Source of the DNA: Bosea sp. BIWAKO-01
GTDB lineage: Bacteria; Pseudomonadota; Alphaproteobacteria; Rhizobiales; Beijerinckiaceae
Length of the DNA stretch: 64,000 bases
NCBI RefSeq assembly: GCF_001748145.1
Contig: NZ_BCQA01000001.1
Location: forward strand, 3,684,501 to 3,748,500
Direction: 5' to 3'
The first letter of the stretch is position 1; the number at the start of each line of letters is the position of its first letter. The notes below the pieces were generated by a model, which was not told where the DNA came from, did no database searches, and saw only the letters and a list, made by a program, of their open reading frames with translations. Position numbers and translations under genes: made by a program. Positions 44,722 through 53,502 of this stretch are shown here, piece after piece.

Positions 44722-45420
44722 TCAAATGCCCAGGAAGCGCCTGACAGGCTCTGGTCCGTCCGACGCCGTCAGGCGCGTCCACGGGCCGGATGCTTCGACG
44801 CGGCCATTCCTAACGAAGGCAAAGAGGTCGGCATGGCTGGCCGCCTCTTCCGGCGTGTGCAGTGTCATCAGCACGGTGAGGCCGTGTTCACGGCGCAGGG
44901 CATCGACGCGCTCGATCATCTCGCGGCGTAGCCCGGGGTCGAGTGCGCCGAACGGTTCGTCGAGCAACATCAGCGGTTTGCCGCGCAGGAGGGCGCGGGC
45001 GAGGGCGACGCGCTGACGTTGACCGCCCGAGAGTTCCGCCGGTCGGCGGGCTGCGAAGCCGGCGAGATCGACCGCGGCCAGCGCAGCTGCCACACGCTCG
45101 CGCTCGGAGGCGTCGAGCCGCAGTGACGGTTTCAGTCCAAGCCCGACGTTTTCGGCTGCCGTCAGATGCGGGAAGAGATTGTGATCCTGGAACAGGATCG
45201 AGACTGGTCGTCTGGCTGGTGCGAGCGGTAGCAAATCTGCGCCGGCGAAGCGGAGGGTTCCGGTCGTGGGCTGTTCGAAGCCGGCGATGGCATGGAGCAG
45301 GGTGGTCTTGCCACCGCCTGACGGGCCGATGACGGCGCAGAGCGCGCCCGCTGGAATGACGAGGTCGTAGCGCGCTGCAAATCCGGGATAGTCGAGGGAC
45401 AGGCCCGCCAGCTCAAGCAT
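44722..45420 (-). CDS. thiQ: Thiamine ABC transporter ATP-binding protein ThiQ
   Basis: 232 residues. Walker A GPSGGGKTTL, Q-loop ILFQDHNLFPHLTAAENVGL, signature LSGGQRQRVALARALLRGKP, Walker B LMLLDEPFGALDP and H-loop MTLHTPEE. The DHNLFPHLTAxENVGLGL block is typical of ThiQ. It is the last gene of a minus-strand thiB-thiP-thiQ operon, and its start overlaps thiP by 8 nt. It energises thiamine/thiamine-pyrophosphate uptake and is placed under the TPP riboswitch upstream of thiB. Confidence 0.95.
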   Translation of the reverse strand: MLELAGLSLDYPGFAARYDLVIPAGALCAVIGPSGGGKTTLLHAIAGFEQPTTGTLRFAGADLLPLAPARRPVSILFQDHNLFPHLTAAENVGLGLKPSLRLDASERERVAAALAAVDLAGFAARRPAELSGGQRQRVALARALLRGKPLMLLDEPFGALDPGLRREMIERVDALRREHGLTVLMTLHTPEEAASHADLFAFVRNGRVEASGPWTRLTASDGPEPVRRFLGI

Positions 45421-46954
45421 GACGCGCGCTCCAACGCTCGGTCAGGTAGGCGAGACACCCCGCCGAAAGTACCAGCACGAGCGCCAGCGCTCCCGCTTCA
45501 TCCATGCGATAGGCGCCGAGGCGGTTCGCCAGCAGATAGGGCAAGGTGGTGAGCTCGCCGCCGCCGAACAAAGCAATGACGCCGAAATCGCCAAGCGAGA
45601 GCGCCGTGGCAAAGGCGAAGGCGGCCGCCAGCGGCGCGCGCAGGGCCGGCCATTCGACGAGACGCAGCCGGGCCCAACCGGCAATGCCGAGACTCTCTGC
45701 GAGCTTTCCATGGCGTTCGGCGCTGGTCGCGAGTGGCGGCGCCAGCAGCCGGTAGGCATAGGGCAGCGCCATCAGGGCGTTGACGAGCGGCACGAGCAGC
45801 AGCCCGAGCGTTGCGGGATCGGCGAGGTTGCGGGTCAGGACGTAGAGCCCTGCCACGAAGGCGAAGGGCGGCAGGCCAAGCATGGTGAAGGCGGCAAGAT
45901 CGGGGAGCCCCGGGCGCGGCCGGCGTCCGCGCGCGGCGCTGGAGAGCAGTACGGCAAACAGGCAGGCGAGGAGACCTGCGCCAAGCGCAATGGCGGCACT
46001 CGTTGCGGCGGCCCATGCGAATTCAGCAGTCGCCAGCGTCGGCAAGGCGGTGACGCCACTTGCGATGCTCAGGAGAGGCGTTGCGATCCAGGCCGTTGCC
46101 AGAATGAGGATAAGGCAGTCGAACCGCCGCAGGCGGGGGACGAAAATATCGGGGCGGGGGGCATGGCGCTCGGCGCTTGCCTCGTCGCGCGCTGCCGGTG
46201 TGAGTACGGCAAGCGCGGTCGCAAGCCCTAGGCAAAGTACAAGCTGGATGCCGCTCAGAGCGGCAGCCCGGGCAAAATCCGCCTCGAACCGGACCGCTTC
46301 GTAGATCGCGACTTCCAGTGTCGCATTGGCGGGGCCGCCGCCGAGCGAGAGCACGACGGCAAAGCTGGTGAAGCAGAGCAGGAAGACGAAGGTGGCAAGC
46401 GCCGGGGCCTCGCGCCGGATCACCGGCCAGTCGAGATGCCGGAAACAATCGGTGGCGGAAAAGCCGAGCGCCGAGGCCAGGCGCCGCCGTTCGCCAGGTT
46501 CGCGCCCGAAGGCCTGAAGCAGAGCGCGTGTTACGAGTGGCGTATTCATCAGCACATGCGCGATCAGGATGCCCTGGAGTCCGTAGATCGCCGGCGGTTC
46601 GGTACCGGCGACACGCGCCAGGCTGCCGAGCAGCCCGGAACGGCCATAGATCGCGATGACGCCGAAGATGATCACGATCGTTGGGGCGACGGCGGCGGCG
46701 GTCAGCACGGCAAGGAGGAGGTCGCGACCGGGGAAGCGGCGGCGCAGCAAGGCAAGCGCCACTGCCGTGCCGAGCAGGAGTGAGAGCAGCATCGACAGGC
46801 CCGCCTGCGCGGCCGCGCCTGCGACCAGACGAGCGAGATAGGGGCCGAGCGACGACAGGGCGGCAAGGTCGCCTCCGGCTCGCGCCAGTCCGGCGAGCGA
46901 GGCGCCGGCGAGCGCTAGGATGGCAAGCGCGGTGAGCGTGGCCGGGCGGAACAA
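45413..46954 (-). CDS. thiP: Thiamine ABC transporter permease ThiP
   Basis: About 513 residues with some twelve hydrophobic helices and two binding-protein-dependent transport domains, each with an EAA-like loop (ASALGFSATDCFRHLDWPVI in the first; AESLGIAGWARLRLVEWPAL in the second). Fused two-domain permeases are characteristic of ThiP/FbpB. The start is uncertain: I propose TTG at 46954, 4 nt beyond the thiB stop, with AAGG just upstream. Longer in-frame starts would lie within thiB. Second gene of the thiBPQ operon. Confidence 0.92.
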   Translation of the reverse strand: MFRPATLTALAILALAGASLAGLARAGGDLAALSSLGPYLARLVAGAAAQAGLSMLLSLLLGTAVALALLRRRFPGRDLLLAVLTAAAVAPTIVIIFGVIAIYGRSGLLGSLARVAGTEPPAIYGLQGILIAHVLMNTPLVTRALLQAFGREPGERRRLASALGFSATDCFRHLDWPVIRREAPALATFVFLLCFTSFAVVLSLGGGPANATLEVAIYEAVRFEADFARAAALSGIQLVLCLGLATALAVLTPAARDEASAERHAPRPDIFVPRLRRFDCLILILATAWIATPLLSIASGVTALPTLATAEFAWAAATSAAIALGAGLLACLFAVLLSSAARGRRPRPGLPDLAAFTMLGLPPFAFVAGLYVLTRNLADPATLGLLLVPLVNALMALPYAYRLLAPPLATSAERHGKLAESLGIAGWARLRLVEWPALRAPLAAAFAFATALSLGDFGVIALFGGGELTTLPYLLANRLGAYRMDEAGALALVLVLSAGCLAYLTERWSARHA

Positions 46955-46958
46955 GGCC

Positions 46959-47978
46959 TTAGCGGCTCGCTGCGGCGAGCCAGGCGTCGATGAAGGCTCG
47001 GCGCTGCGTACGCACCTCGTCCGGCGTGAATAACAGGCTCCGCTCCGGCTTGATGACATCGGCGAACGAAGCCGGCAGTCCACCTGCCGCCTGTTTCGCC
47101 GGCATCATCCAGTTGCCTTCCGGGATCAGCGATTGGAAGGCGTCCGACAGCGTGAAGGCGAGGAAGCGTTTGGCGAGTTCCGGCTGCCGCGTCGTGCGCG
47201 TCATGCCGGCGAGTTCGACATGCAGATAATGGCCTTCGCTGAAGCGGGCGGCCTTGTACTGCGTCTTCTTCTCGGCGCCGATGTGATAGGCCGGCGATGT
47301 CGCGTAGGAGAGCACCATGTCGGCCTCGCCCTTGAGGAACAGTCCGTAGGCCTCCGACCAGCCCTTGGTGAAGGTGACGATGCGCGGCTTGAGCCTGGTC
47401 CAGGCGGCGTCTGCGCCGTCACCATAGACGGATCGCATCCAGAGCAGGAAGCCAAGCCCGGGTGCGCTGGTGCGCGGATCCTGCAGCACCAGCTTTGGCC
47501 CATTGGGGTCGTCGACAAGCTGCTTCAGGCTGGTGGGCGGCGCGGCAAGTTTGGTTGAATCATAGACGAAGGCGAGGTGCCCCCAATCGAAGGGCAGGAA
47601 GGTATCGTCGGTCCAGGCGATGGGCAAAGTGAGCTCGGCCGGATACTGGCCATGGGGCTGGAACAGCCCCGTCGCCTTGGCTTCTGCAGCAAGGTTCATG
47701 TCGAGGCCGAGCACGGCATCGGCCTTGGTCGCCTCACCCTCCAGCTTCAGGCGCGCGACAAGGGAGCCGGCATCATCGCTTGCGACCCAGTTCAGCGTGC
47801 AACTGCATTGCGCCTCGAACGCCGCCTTCACCTTCGCGCCGGGACCGTATTTCCCGGTGAAGGAGGAATAAGTGTAGACCGTCAGTGCCGGCTTCTCCTG
47901 GGCCATGGACGGCGTCGCAAACAGGAGCGCTAAGAGCGCAGCGGCGATCCGGGTCACCCGGCTGTTCAGAAAGGTCAT
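46959..47978 (-). CDS. thiB: Thiamine ABC transporter substrate-binding protein ThiB
   Basis: 339 residues. A signal peptide (RIAAALLALLFATPSMAQ) selects the ATG at 47978. The mature protein has the ThiB blocks LTVYTYSSFTGKYGPGAKVK, DAVLGLDMNLAAEA, FLPFDWGHLAFVYDS, LVLQDPRTSAPGLGFLLWM, VLSYATSPAYHIGAE and PEGNWMMPA. It captures thiamine or its phosphates in the periplasm. A TPP riboswitch lies in its leader, so the whole operon should be repressed when TPP is plentiful. Confidence 0.95.
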   Translation of the reverse strand: MTFLNSRVTRIAAALLALLFATPSMAQEKPALTVYTYSSFTGKYGPGAKVKAAFEAQCSCTLNWVASDDAGSLVARLKLEGEATKADAVLGLDMNLAAEAKATGLFQPHGQYPAELTLPIAWTDDTFLPFDWGHLAFVYDSTKLAAPPTSLKQLVDDPNGPKLVLQDPRTSAPGLGFLLWMRSVYGDGADAAWTRLKPRIVTFTKGWSEAYGLFLKGEADMVLSYATSPAYHIGAEKKTQYKAARFSEGHYLHVELAGMTRTTRQPELAKRFLAFTLSDAFQSLIPEGNWMMPAKQAAGGLPASFADVIKPERSLLFTPDEVRTQRRAFIDAWLAAASR

Positions 47979-48053
47979 GGCGTCACCCCGCATGCGTTCG
48001 ACGGCGGGCCATGACGGTCGAGAGGGAAGGCCATCTCCGGTTGCGAGACGCCA

Positions 48054-48152
48054 GTGCTCAATCCCTCCGCCGGCACGATCCGGATCAGGTTCGACGGGTT
48101 GAAAGCCTTGCGCTTCCCTCTCAGCCCGAAACCGCCGGGCACCCCGTTGAGA
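48054..48152 (-). ncRNA. TPP riboswitch (THI element)
   Basis: On the minus strand the conserved order is present: ACGGGGTGCC, then GCTGAGA, ACCCGTCGAACCTGATCCGG, ATCGTGCCGGCGGAGGGA and GGATTGAGC. These are the P2-P5 core and the CUGAGA and GGAAC-type contacts of THI-boxes. It ends about 76 nt before the thiB start codon, leaving room for an expression platform next to a GCGGGGTGA ribosome-binding region. Binding of thiamine pyrophosphate should shut off thiBPQ. Confidence 0.95.
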
Positions 48153-48312
48153 CGGTCAAGGGAATAGCGAGCAGGCCGGGGCGAGTCCAGTTGATGCCGC
48201 CTGGCCATCGCAAGGAGCATTGCGTCCGGCAGCATGATCGTGCTGGTATATCTCTTGCTTAACAGAAGGCAGACGCGCCTGGCGCGAAAGCTCAAGAGCA
48301 AGGGGATGCCGC

Positions 48313-49902
48313 ATGCGACTCAATCGCCGTCAGATTCTGGCCGGAAGTTCCGCTTTATCCGCTTCCAGCCTCGTTGGATTTCCGTCGCGCGCGCAATCGC
48401 GCGCCAATACGCTGCGCTTCATTCCGTCGACGCCGTTGCCTTCGCTCGATCCGATCGTCGCCACGAGCTATGTCATCCGTAATCACGGCTATCTGATATA
48501 TGATACCTTGTTTGCGACGGACGCGCAGTTCCGCATCCAGCCGCAAATGGTCCAGAGCTGGGAGACTGCGCCGGACGGGCTGCGCTGGACCTTCCATCTG
48601 CGCGACGGACTGATGTTCCATGACGAGCAGCCGGTCAGGGCGCAGGACTGCATCGCCTCGATCAAGCGCTGGTCGGCGCGCGATGCCTTCGGGCAGACTT
48701 TCGCGACATTCGTCGAGGGTTACGATGTCGTCGATCAGCGCACCTTCGTCATCCGCTTGAAGAAGCCCTTCCCGATGCTGCCGGACGCGCTCGGCAAGCT
48801 CTCCTCGAACGTGCCCTTCATCATGCCCGAGCGCGTGGCCATGATGGAGCCAACCAAGAACATCACGGAGGCGATCGGTTCCGGACCCTGGCGCTTCATG
48901 GACAAGCAATGGGTGCCGGGCCAGAACGCGATCTATGAGCGCTTCGCCAAATACAGGCCGCGAGAGGAGGCCCCGTCCTGGGCCGCTGGCGGCAAGGTCG
49001 CCAAGATCGACCGTATCGAATGGTTGCCGCTGACCGAGGTTTCGGCCGCAGTCGGCGCGCTGATGCAGGGCGAGGTCGACTGGTACGAACAGCCGCCGGT
49101 CGATCTCCTGCCCCTGCTCAAGAGCAATCCCGAGATCGCGATCGAGAATGTGCCGCTCGGGCTGATCCTGCTGATGCGTTTCAACCATCTGCAGCCGCCC
49201 TTCAACAATCCCGGCATCCGCCGGGCGGTGATGATGGCAATCGATCAGACCGACTACATGGAGGCGGTCGTCGGCAGCAAGGATTACTACAAGGAGTGCA
49301 AGACCTTCTTCACGCCGGGCTCGCCGATGTCGACCGGGGCGGGCGGACAGGCTGCACTCGGCAACAATCTGGAGCGGGCCAAGGCCATGCTGCAGGAGGC
49401 CGGCTACAAGAACGAGAAGGTGCTGCTGCTGGCGCCCGCCGACCAGCCGATCGCCTATAACCAGTGCCTGGTGACACAGGAATTGCTGAAGAAGCTCGGC
49501 ATGACTGTCGATCTGGTCGCGACCGATTGGGCCAGCTTCATCGGCAGGCGCTCCAACCGCGGATTGCCGGACCAGGGCGGCTGGTCGGTCTTCCATACGC
49601 TCTGGTCGGGCGCCGACGTGCTCAATCCCGCGCTGCATCCGCTGCTGCGCAGCAATGGCCCTGCCGCCTGGTTCGGCTGGCCGGAGGATGCCACGCTGGA
49701 AGGTCTGCGCGATCAGTGGATAGCAACGCCTGACGTGGCCAAGCAGAAGGAGCTGGCCGCCTCGATCGAGAAGCGCGCCTTCGAGACGGTGCCCTATGCG
49801 CCGGCGGGGCTGGTGCAGCAGCCAATGGCCTATCGCAAGAGCCTGACCGGCATGGTGCTCTCGCCCGTCCAGTTCTTCTGGAACATGGAGAAGAAGGCCT
49901 GA
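48313..49902 (+). CDS. ABC transporter substrate-binding protein, SBP_bac_5 family
   Basis: 529 residues. Tat-type signal (RLNRRQILAGSSALSASSLV, cleavage near SRAQS), then the peptide/nickel-binding family plan: LDPIVATSYVIRNHGYLIYD, LRWTFHLRDGLMFHDEQPVR, AQDCIASIKRW, FVIRLKKPFPMLPDALGKL, and FNNPGIRRAVMMAIDQTDYM. Such proteins bind oligopeptides or other compounds in the periplasm. No DppBCDF-like permease genes are adjacent, so it is an orphan. It is divergent from thiB. Confidence 0.92.
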   Translation: MRLNRRQILAGSSALSASSLVGFPSRAQSRANTLRFIPSTPLPSLDPIVATSYVIRNHGYLIYDTLFATDAQFRIQPQMVQSWETAPDGLRWTFHLRDGLMFHDEQPVRAQDCIASIKRWSARDAFGQTFATFVEGYDVVDQRTFVIRLKKPFPMLPDALGKLSSNVPFIMPERVAMMEPTKNITEAIGSGPWRFMDKQWVPGQNAIYERFAKYRPREEAPSWAAGGKVAKIDRIEWLPLTEVSAAVGALMQGEVDWYEQPPVDLLPLLKSNPEIAIENVPLGLILLMRFNHLQPPFNNPGIRRAVMMAIDQTDYMEAVVGSKDYYKECKTFFTPGSPMSTGAGGQAALGNNLERAKAMLQEAGYKNEKVLLLAPADQPIAYNQCLVTQELLKKLGMTVDLVATDWASFIGRRSNRGLPDQGGWSVFHTLWSGADVLNPALHPLLRSNGPAAWFGWPEDATLEGLRDQWIATPDVAKQKELAASIEKRAFETVPYAPAGLVQQPMAYRKSLTGMVLSPVQFFWNMEKKA

Positions 49903-50006
49903 GGGCGGAGCAGCCATTGCCGTCGAGATACCGGCTGATGCCAAAGGCCCTGCGCCAGCGGCTCCGATCGGGAAACCATCGCCACGCTCTGCAACGGCTT
50001 CCAGAT

Positions 50007-50038
50007 CTCCGCTTCACTCCGGCCGGAGTGAAGCGGAG
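50007..50038. repeat. 32-bp perfect palindrome
   Basis: CTCCGCTTCACTCCGG followed directly by its reverse complement CCGGAGTGAAGCGGAG. It can form a 16-bp cruciform or RNA hairpin. It lies 105 nt after the binding-protein stop codon in the 289-nt gap before leuB, without a T-run. Confidence 0.8.
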
Positions 50039-50040
50039 CC

Positions 50041-50066
50041 GTGCCGATGCCGATGCCGATCGGCAC
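50041..50066. repeat. Second hairpin with GATGCC triplet repeat in its loop
   Basis: GTGCCGAT (50041-50048) pairs with ATCGGCAC (50059-50066) over 8 bp; the loop continues the repeated unit CCGATG. It begins 3 nt after the 32-bp palindrome, so the two stems stack in tandem. Possibly a transcript 3' end; no T-run. Confidence 0.55.
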
Positions 50067-50191
50067 AGCTTCTGCTTGCCGCGCAGGCGCGCTGCCCCGC
50101 GGCTGCGCTTGCGTCACTCCCGTTCCCCGCCTAATCAGCCCGGCAAGGCCGCTCTGGCCCCAGCAACGTCCGACAAACGCGTGAGGCGACC

Positions 50192-51301
50192 ATGGCGACC
50201 CACAAGCTCCTCCTCCTGCCGGGCGACGGCATCGGCCCCGAAGTGACCGGCCAGGTCGAGAAGATCGTCGGCTGGATCGAGAAGCAGGGCCTCGCCTCCT
50301 TCGCCATCGAGCGCGGACTTGTCGGCGGCGCTGCCTATGACGCGCACAAGGCGGCGATCTCGGAAGGCGACATGAAGCTCGCCCAGGATGCCGATGCGGT
50401 GCTGTTCGGCGCGGTCGGCGGCCCGAAATGGGCGGATGTGCCCTATCAGCATCGCCCTGAAGCCGGCCTGCTGCGCTTGCGCAAGGATCTTGGCCTGTTT
50501 GCGAATCTGCGGCCTGCGATCTGCTATCCGGCGCTGGCTTCCGCCTCCTCGCTCAAGCCCGAGGTGGTCGAGGGGCTCGACATCCTGATCGTGCGTGAGC
50601 TCACCGGCGGCGTCTATTTCGGCGAGCCCAAGGAGATCGTCACGCTGGAGGACGGTTCCAAGCGCGGCGTCGATACCCAGCTCTACACCACGCCCGAAAT
50701 CGAACGCATCGCGCGCGTCGCCTTCGAGCTGGCGCGCACCCGCCGCAACAAGGTCTCCTCGGCCGAGAAGCACAATGTCATGAAGACGGGCGTGCTCTGG
50801 AAGCAGACGGTCACGGCCCTGCACGCCAAGGACTACCGGGATGTCGAGCTCGAGCATGTGCTCGCCGACAATTGCGCCATGCAGCTCGTGCGCTGGCCGA
50901 AGCAGTACGACGTCATCGTCTGCGACAACCTGTTCGGCGATATTCTCTCCGACGTCGCGGCGATGCTGACCGGCTCGCTCGGAATGCTGCCCTCCGCTTC
51001 GCTCGGTGCCGAAGATCCGGCCACCGGCAAGCGCAAGGCGCTTTATGAGCCTGTGCATGGCTCTGCTCCCGACATCGCCGGCAAGGGCCTGGCGAATCCG
51101 ATCGCGATGATCGGCTCCTTTGCCATGGCGCTGCGTTACTCCTTCGGCGCCATCGAGGCGGCCGACCGGCTCGAAGGTGCGATCGCCGACGTGCTTGGCG
51201 CCGGCACCCGCACCAAGGACATCGCTGCGCCGGGCGCCAATGCCGTCTCGACTACCGAGATGGGCGATGCGATCGTCAAGGCGCTGGAAGCGCGCGGCTG
51301 A
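50192..51301 (+). CDS. leuB: 3-isopropylmalate dehydrogenase
   Basis: 369 residues. Isocitrate/isopropylmalate dehydrogenase family: [44 protein letters not shown], the catalytic tyrosine/lysine region [38 protein letters not shown] and [15 protein letters not shown]. It oxidises and decarboxylates 3-isopropylmalate in leucine synthesis. It is not linked to leuC/leuD, which lie about 40 kb to the left on the other strand. A repeat of the GTCAT family follows the stop. Confidence 0.98.
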   Translation: MATHKLLLLPGDGIGPEVTGQVEKIVGWIEKQGLASFAIERGLVGGAAYDAHKAAISEGDMKLAQDADAVLFGAVGGPKWADVPYQHRPEAGLLRLRKDLGLFANLRPAICYPALASASSLKPEVVEGLDILIVRELTGGVYFGEPKEIVTLEDGSKRGVDTQLYTTPEIERIARVAFELARTRRNKVSSAEKHNVMKTGVLWKQTVTALHAKDYRDVELEHVLADNCAMQLVRWPKQYDVIVCDNLFGDILSDVAAMLTGSLGMLPSASLGAEDPATGKRKALYEPVHGSAPDIAGKGLANPIAMIGSFAMALRYSFGAIEAADRLEGAIADVLGAGTRTKDIAAPGANAVSTTEMGDAIVKALEARG

Positions 51302-51323
51302 CGCGTTCACGCCCAGCACTCCG

Positions 51324-51365
51324 ACGTCATCCCGGTCCTGCGCTTCGCTTCAGCCGGGATGACGT
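51324..51365. repeat. GTCATCCCGG inverted repeat, best copy (3)
   Basis: ACGTCATCCCGG (51324-51335) and CCGGGATGACGT (51354-51365) form a perfect 12-bp stem around an 18-nt loop. It starts 22 nt after leuB. It looks like a REP-type intergenic element and could also act as a transcript end. Confidence 0.65.
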
Positions 51366-51471
51366 ACATGGATCAGCGCGGCGAGGGACCTATGCCTCTC
51401 CCGCTCGTGAATTGCACTTGATGCTCATCTGTGGACTAAGCTTCGCTCTCTGAAACGGAGCATGTCCGTCG

Positions 51472-52428
51472 ATGCTGATCAAACGCCGCCCTGGCTGGGA
51501 ACTGCCCGAAAGCCAGGCCACTCCCGAGCATATCGCCATGAACCGCCGTGCCTTTCTCGGCGGGAGCGCGGGGCTGATCGCAGGTAGTGCATTGCCCCAG
51601 ATCGCAGCCGCGCAAGGCGCGGATCCGACGCTCGATCTCTATCCCGCCAAGCGCAATGCGAGCTACACGCTCGACCGGCCGGTGACCGACGAGGAACTGG
51701 CGGCGAATTACAATAATTTCTACGAATTCGGCATGTCCAAGGATGTCGTCAGTGCAGCGAAGAAGCTGCCGACGCGGCCCTGGAACATCGCGATCGACGG
51801 CATGGTCGAGAAGCCGTTCGAGATCGGTTTCGACGATCTGGTCCGCAAGATGCCGCTCGAGGAGCGGCTCTATCGCTTCCGCTGCGTCGAGAGCTGGGCA
51901 ATGGCCGTGCCCTGGACCGGTTTTCCGCTAAAGGCCCTGGTGGCGCTGGCGAAGCCGCTTTCGAGTGCCAAATACGTCAAGTTCGAAACCTTCCTTAACC
52001 CGCGCGTCGCCTCCGGGCAGACGCAACGCTGGTATCCCTGGCCCTATACCGAGGGGCTGACCATGGCGGAGGCGAATAACGACCTGGCGCTGATGGTGAC
52101 GGGGATCTACGGCAAGCCGCTGCCGAATCAGCATGGTGCGCCGGTTCGCCTGATCACGCCGTGGAAGTACGGCTTCAAATCGGTGAAGTCGATTGCGCGC
52201 ATCAGCTTCGTCGCCGAGCGGCCCAAGACCTTCTGGGAGGCTCTGCAATCGTCGGAATACGGCTTCTGGGCCAATGTGAACCCGGAGGTGCCGCATCCGC
52301 GCTGGAGCCAGGCGAGCGAGCAGGTTCTCGGCTCGCGCGAGCGTCGGCCGACCCTGCTGTTCAACGGCTATGGCGAGCAGGTCGCAGCGATGTACAAAGG
52401 GCTTGAAGGCGAGCGGCTCTACGTCTGA
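51472..52428 (+). CDS. msrP: Protein-methionine-sulfoxide reductase catalytic subunit MsrP (YedY)
   Basis: 318 residues. Tat signal with RR (MNRRAFLGGSAGLIAGSALP) after a 22-residue cytoplasmic-like start (MLIKRRPGWELPESQATPEH), as is usual for this family. The molybdenum cysteine is in FRCVESWAMAVPWTGFPL, followed by KYVKFETFLNP and YPWPYTEGLTMAEANNDLAL. It reduces methionine sulfoxide in periplasmic proteins with electrons from the haem membrane subunit MsrQ. No msrQ-like gene is adjacent; the next gene encodes Ogt. Confidence 0.95.
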   Translation: MLIKRRPGWELPESQATPEHIAMNRRAFLGGSAGLIAGSALPQIAAAQGADPTLDLYPAKRNASYTLDRPVTDEELAANYNNFYEFGMSKDVVSAAKKLPTRPWNIAIDGMVEKPFEIGFDDLVRKMPLEERLYRFRCVESWAMAVPWTGFPLKALVALAKPLSSAKYVKFETFLNPRVASGQTQRWYPWPYTEGLTMAEANNDLALMVTGIYGKPLPNQHGAPVRLITPWKYGFKSVKSIARISFVAERPKTFWEALQSSEYGFWANVNPEVPHPRWSQASEQVLGSRERRPTLLFNGYGEQVAAMYKGLEGERLYV

Positions 52429-52454
52429 GGCCGCCGCTTCCGTCGGGAGGCGTG

Positions 52455-53021
52455 ATGAGCCAGGGTTTCTGCCTGTTCGATACGGCAATCGGCGCCTGCG
52501 CGCTGGTCTGGAATGCCGAACGCCTGATTGGTGCGCAATTGCCGGAGCAGGATGAGGCGCGCGCCCGCCAGCGGCTGGCCCGGCGCTATCCGGAGGCTGT
52601 CGAAAGCTCTCCTCCGCCGTTCGTGCAGGATGCGATCGGCGCGATCATGGCATTGCTGCGGGGAGAGAAGAGGGATCTTGCTCACCTGCCGATCGAGATG
52701 GACGGTCTCTCGGCCTTCAACCGAAAGGTTTATGCCGTCGCGCTGAGTATCCCGCCAGGTGAAACGTTGACCTATGGCGAAGTAGCGGCGCGGATTGGCG
52801 AGCCGGGTGCAGCGCGCGCTGTTGGTGTCGCGTTGGGAGAGAATCCCTTCCCCATCATCGTGCCCTGTCACCGCGTGCTGGCTGCCAATGGCAAGACGGG
52901 CGGCTTCTCAGCCGATGGCGGGGTGGAGACCAAGCTGCGCATGCTGACGATCGAGAAGGCGCGCACCAGCGATGTGCCAAGCCTGTTCGAGTCGCTGCCG
53001 CTGGAAGCGCGGCGGCGCTGA
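52455..53021 (+). CDS. ogt: Methylated-DNA--protein-cysteine methyltransferase (Ogt)
   Basis: 188 residues. C-terminal domain with TYGEVAARIGEPGAARAVGV, the active-site motif NPFPIIVPCHRVLAANGKTG and GFSADGGVETKLRML. The acceptor cysteine is in PCHRV. The N-terminal half is a typical Ogt/Ada ribonuclease-like domain. It removes alkyl groups from O6-guanine in a suicide reaction. The ATG at 52455 is 3 nt inside a possible GTG start and follows GGGAGG. It is 26 nt downstream of msrP, possibly the same transcript. Confidence 0.94.
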   Translation: MSQGFCLFDTAIGACALVWNAERLIGAQLPEQDEARARQRLARRYPEAVESSPPPFVQDAIGAIMALLRGEKRDLAHLPIEMDGLSAFNRKVYAVALSIPPGETLTYGEVAARIGEPGAARAVGVALGENPFPIIVPCHRVLAANGKTGGFSADGGVETKLRMLTIEKARTSDVPSLFESLPLEARRR

Positions 53022-53047
53022 CGACCTGCGGCTGCCAGATGTGCCCT

Positions 53048-53155
53048 GCCATCCCGATCGGGCGGGCGCCGGATAATCGGAGCCTCATACCGGATTGCAA
53101 GCGGCGATGCTCCAGCATGGCCCATGGCCCTGCGCCGCACCTTCGCCGGGATGAC
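53048..53155. repeat. Degenerate GTCAT-type inverted repeat, copy 4
   Basis: GCCATCCCGA (53048-53057) and CCGGGATGAC (53146-53155) bound a 108-nt segment. It is a diverged member of the family seen at 38522, 41504 and 51324. Confidence 0.4.
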
Positions 53156-53184
53156 TGCGCATGCACGGAGCAGTCCGGCGCAAG

Positions 53185-53222
53185 ACGAAAAAAAGGCCAG
53201 CGTCCCGAGGGAGCTGGCCTTT
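53185..53222 (-). terminator. Strong minus-strand intrinsic terminator
   Basis: Stem AAAGGCCAGC/GCTGGCCTTT (53192-53201 and 53213-53222) with an 11-nt loop. On the minus strand it runs into seven T residues. The nearest upstream minus-strand gene (lysR) ends 280 nt away at 53503. On the plus strand the tail is only TTT. Confidence 0.7.
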
Positions 53223-53502
53223 GAAGTTTGAAACATCCGGCGTTACCGCCAAACATCTCAGAGGGGAACGGCTGGAACGAACTCAACGCCGGGAGGAGAA
53301 TGCGGAGCCCGTTCCGAACAACCGTGATTGCTATATCGGGCAGCACGTGCCGTTTTGCAATGCAGCATAGCTTGGGGCCGCTATGCGGAAACTGCATGAC
53401 CTATAATCATGTGCGACAAATTTTAGCCTAAATGGCTGAAAGCATGCGTTCGCCGCAGCGCGGGATACCCGCGCTGCGCGCATAGCCGGGATATCCGGCC
53501 GT

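Larger units (their letters stand above)
53022..53502. other. 481-nt non-coding region after ogt and lysR
   Basis: It holds repeat copy 4 (53048-53155), a strong minus-strand terminator (53185-53222), and an AT-richer part (53230-53440) with no convincing gene. A 43-codon frame starting at 53300 after GGGAGGAGA has codon use unlike the neighbours and I do not support it. A short inverted repeat, GCAGCGCGGG/CCCGCGCTGC, lies just downstream of the LysR gene at 53454-53476. Confidence 0.6.

Noticed and set aside
53300..53431. 43-codon plus-strand frame after GGGAGGAGA
   Set aside because: Third positions are AT-rich compared with every neighbouring gene, and a minus-strand RNA or 3' UTR fits the region better.
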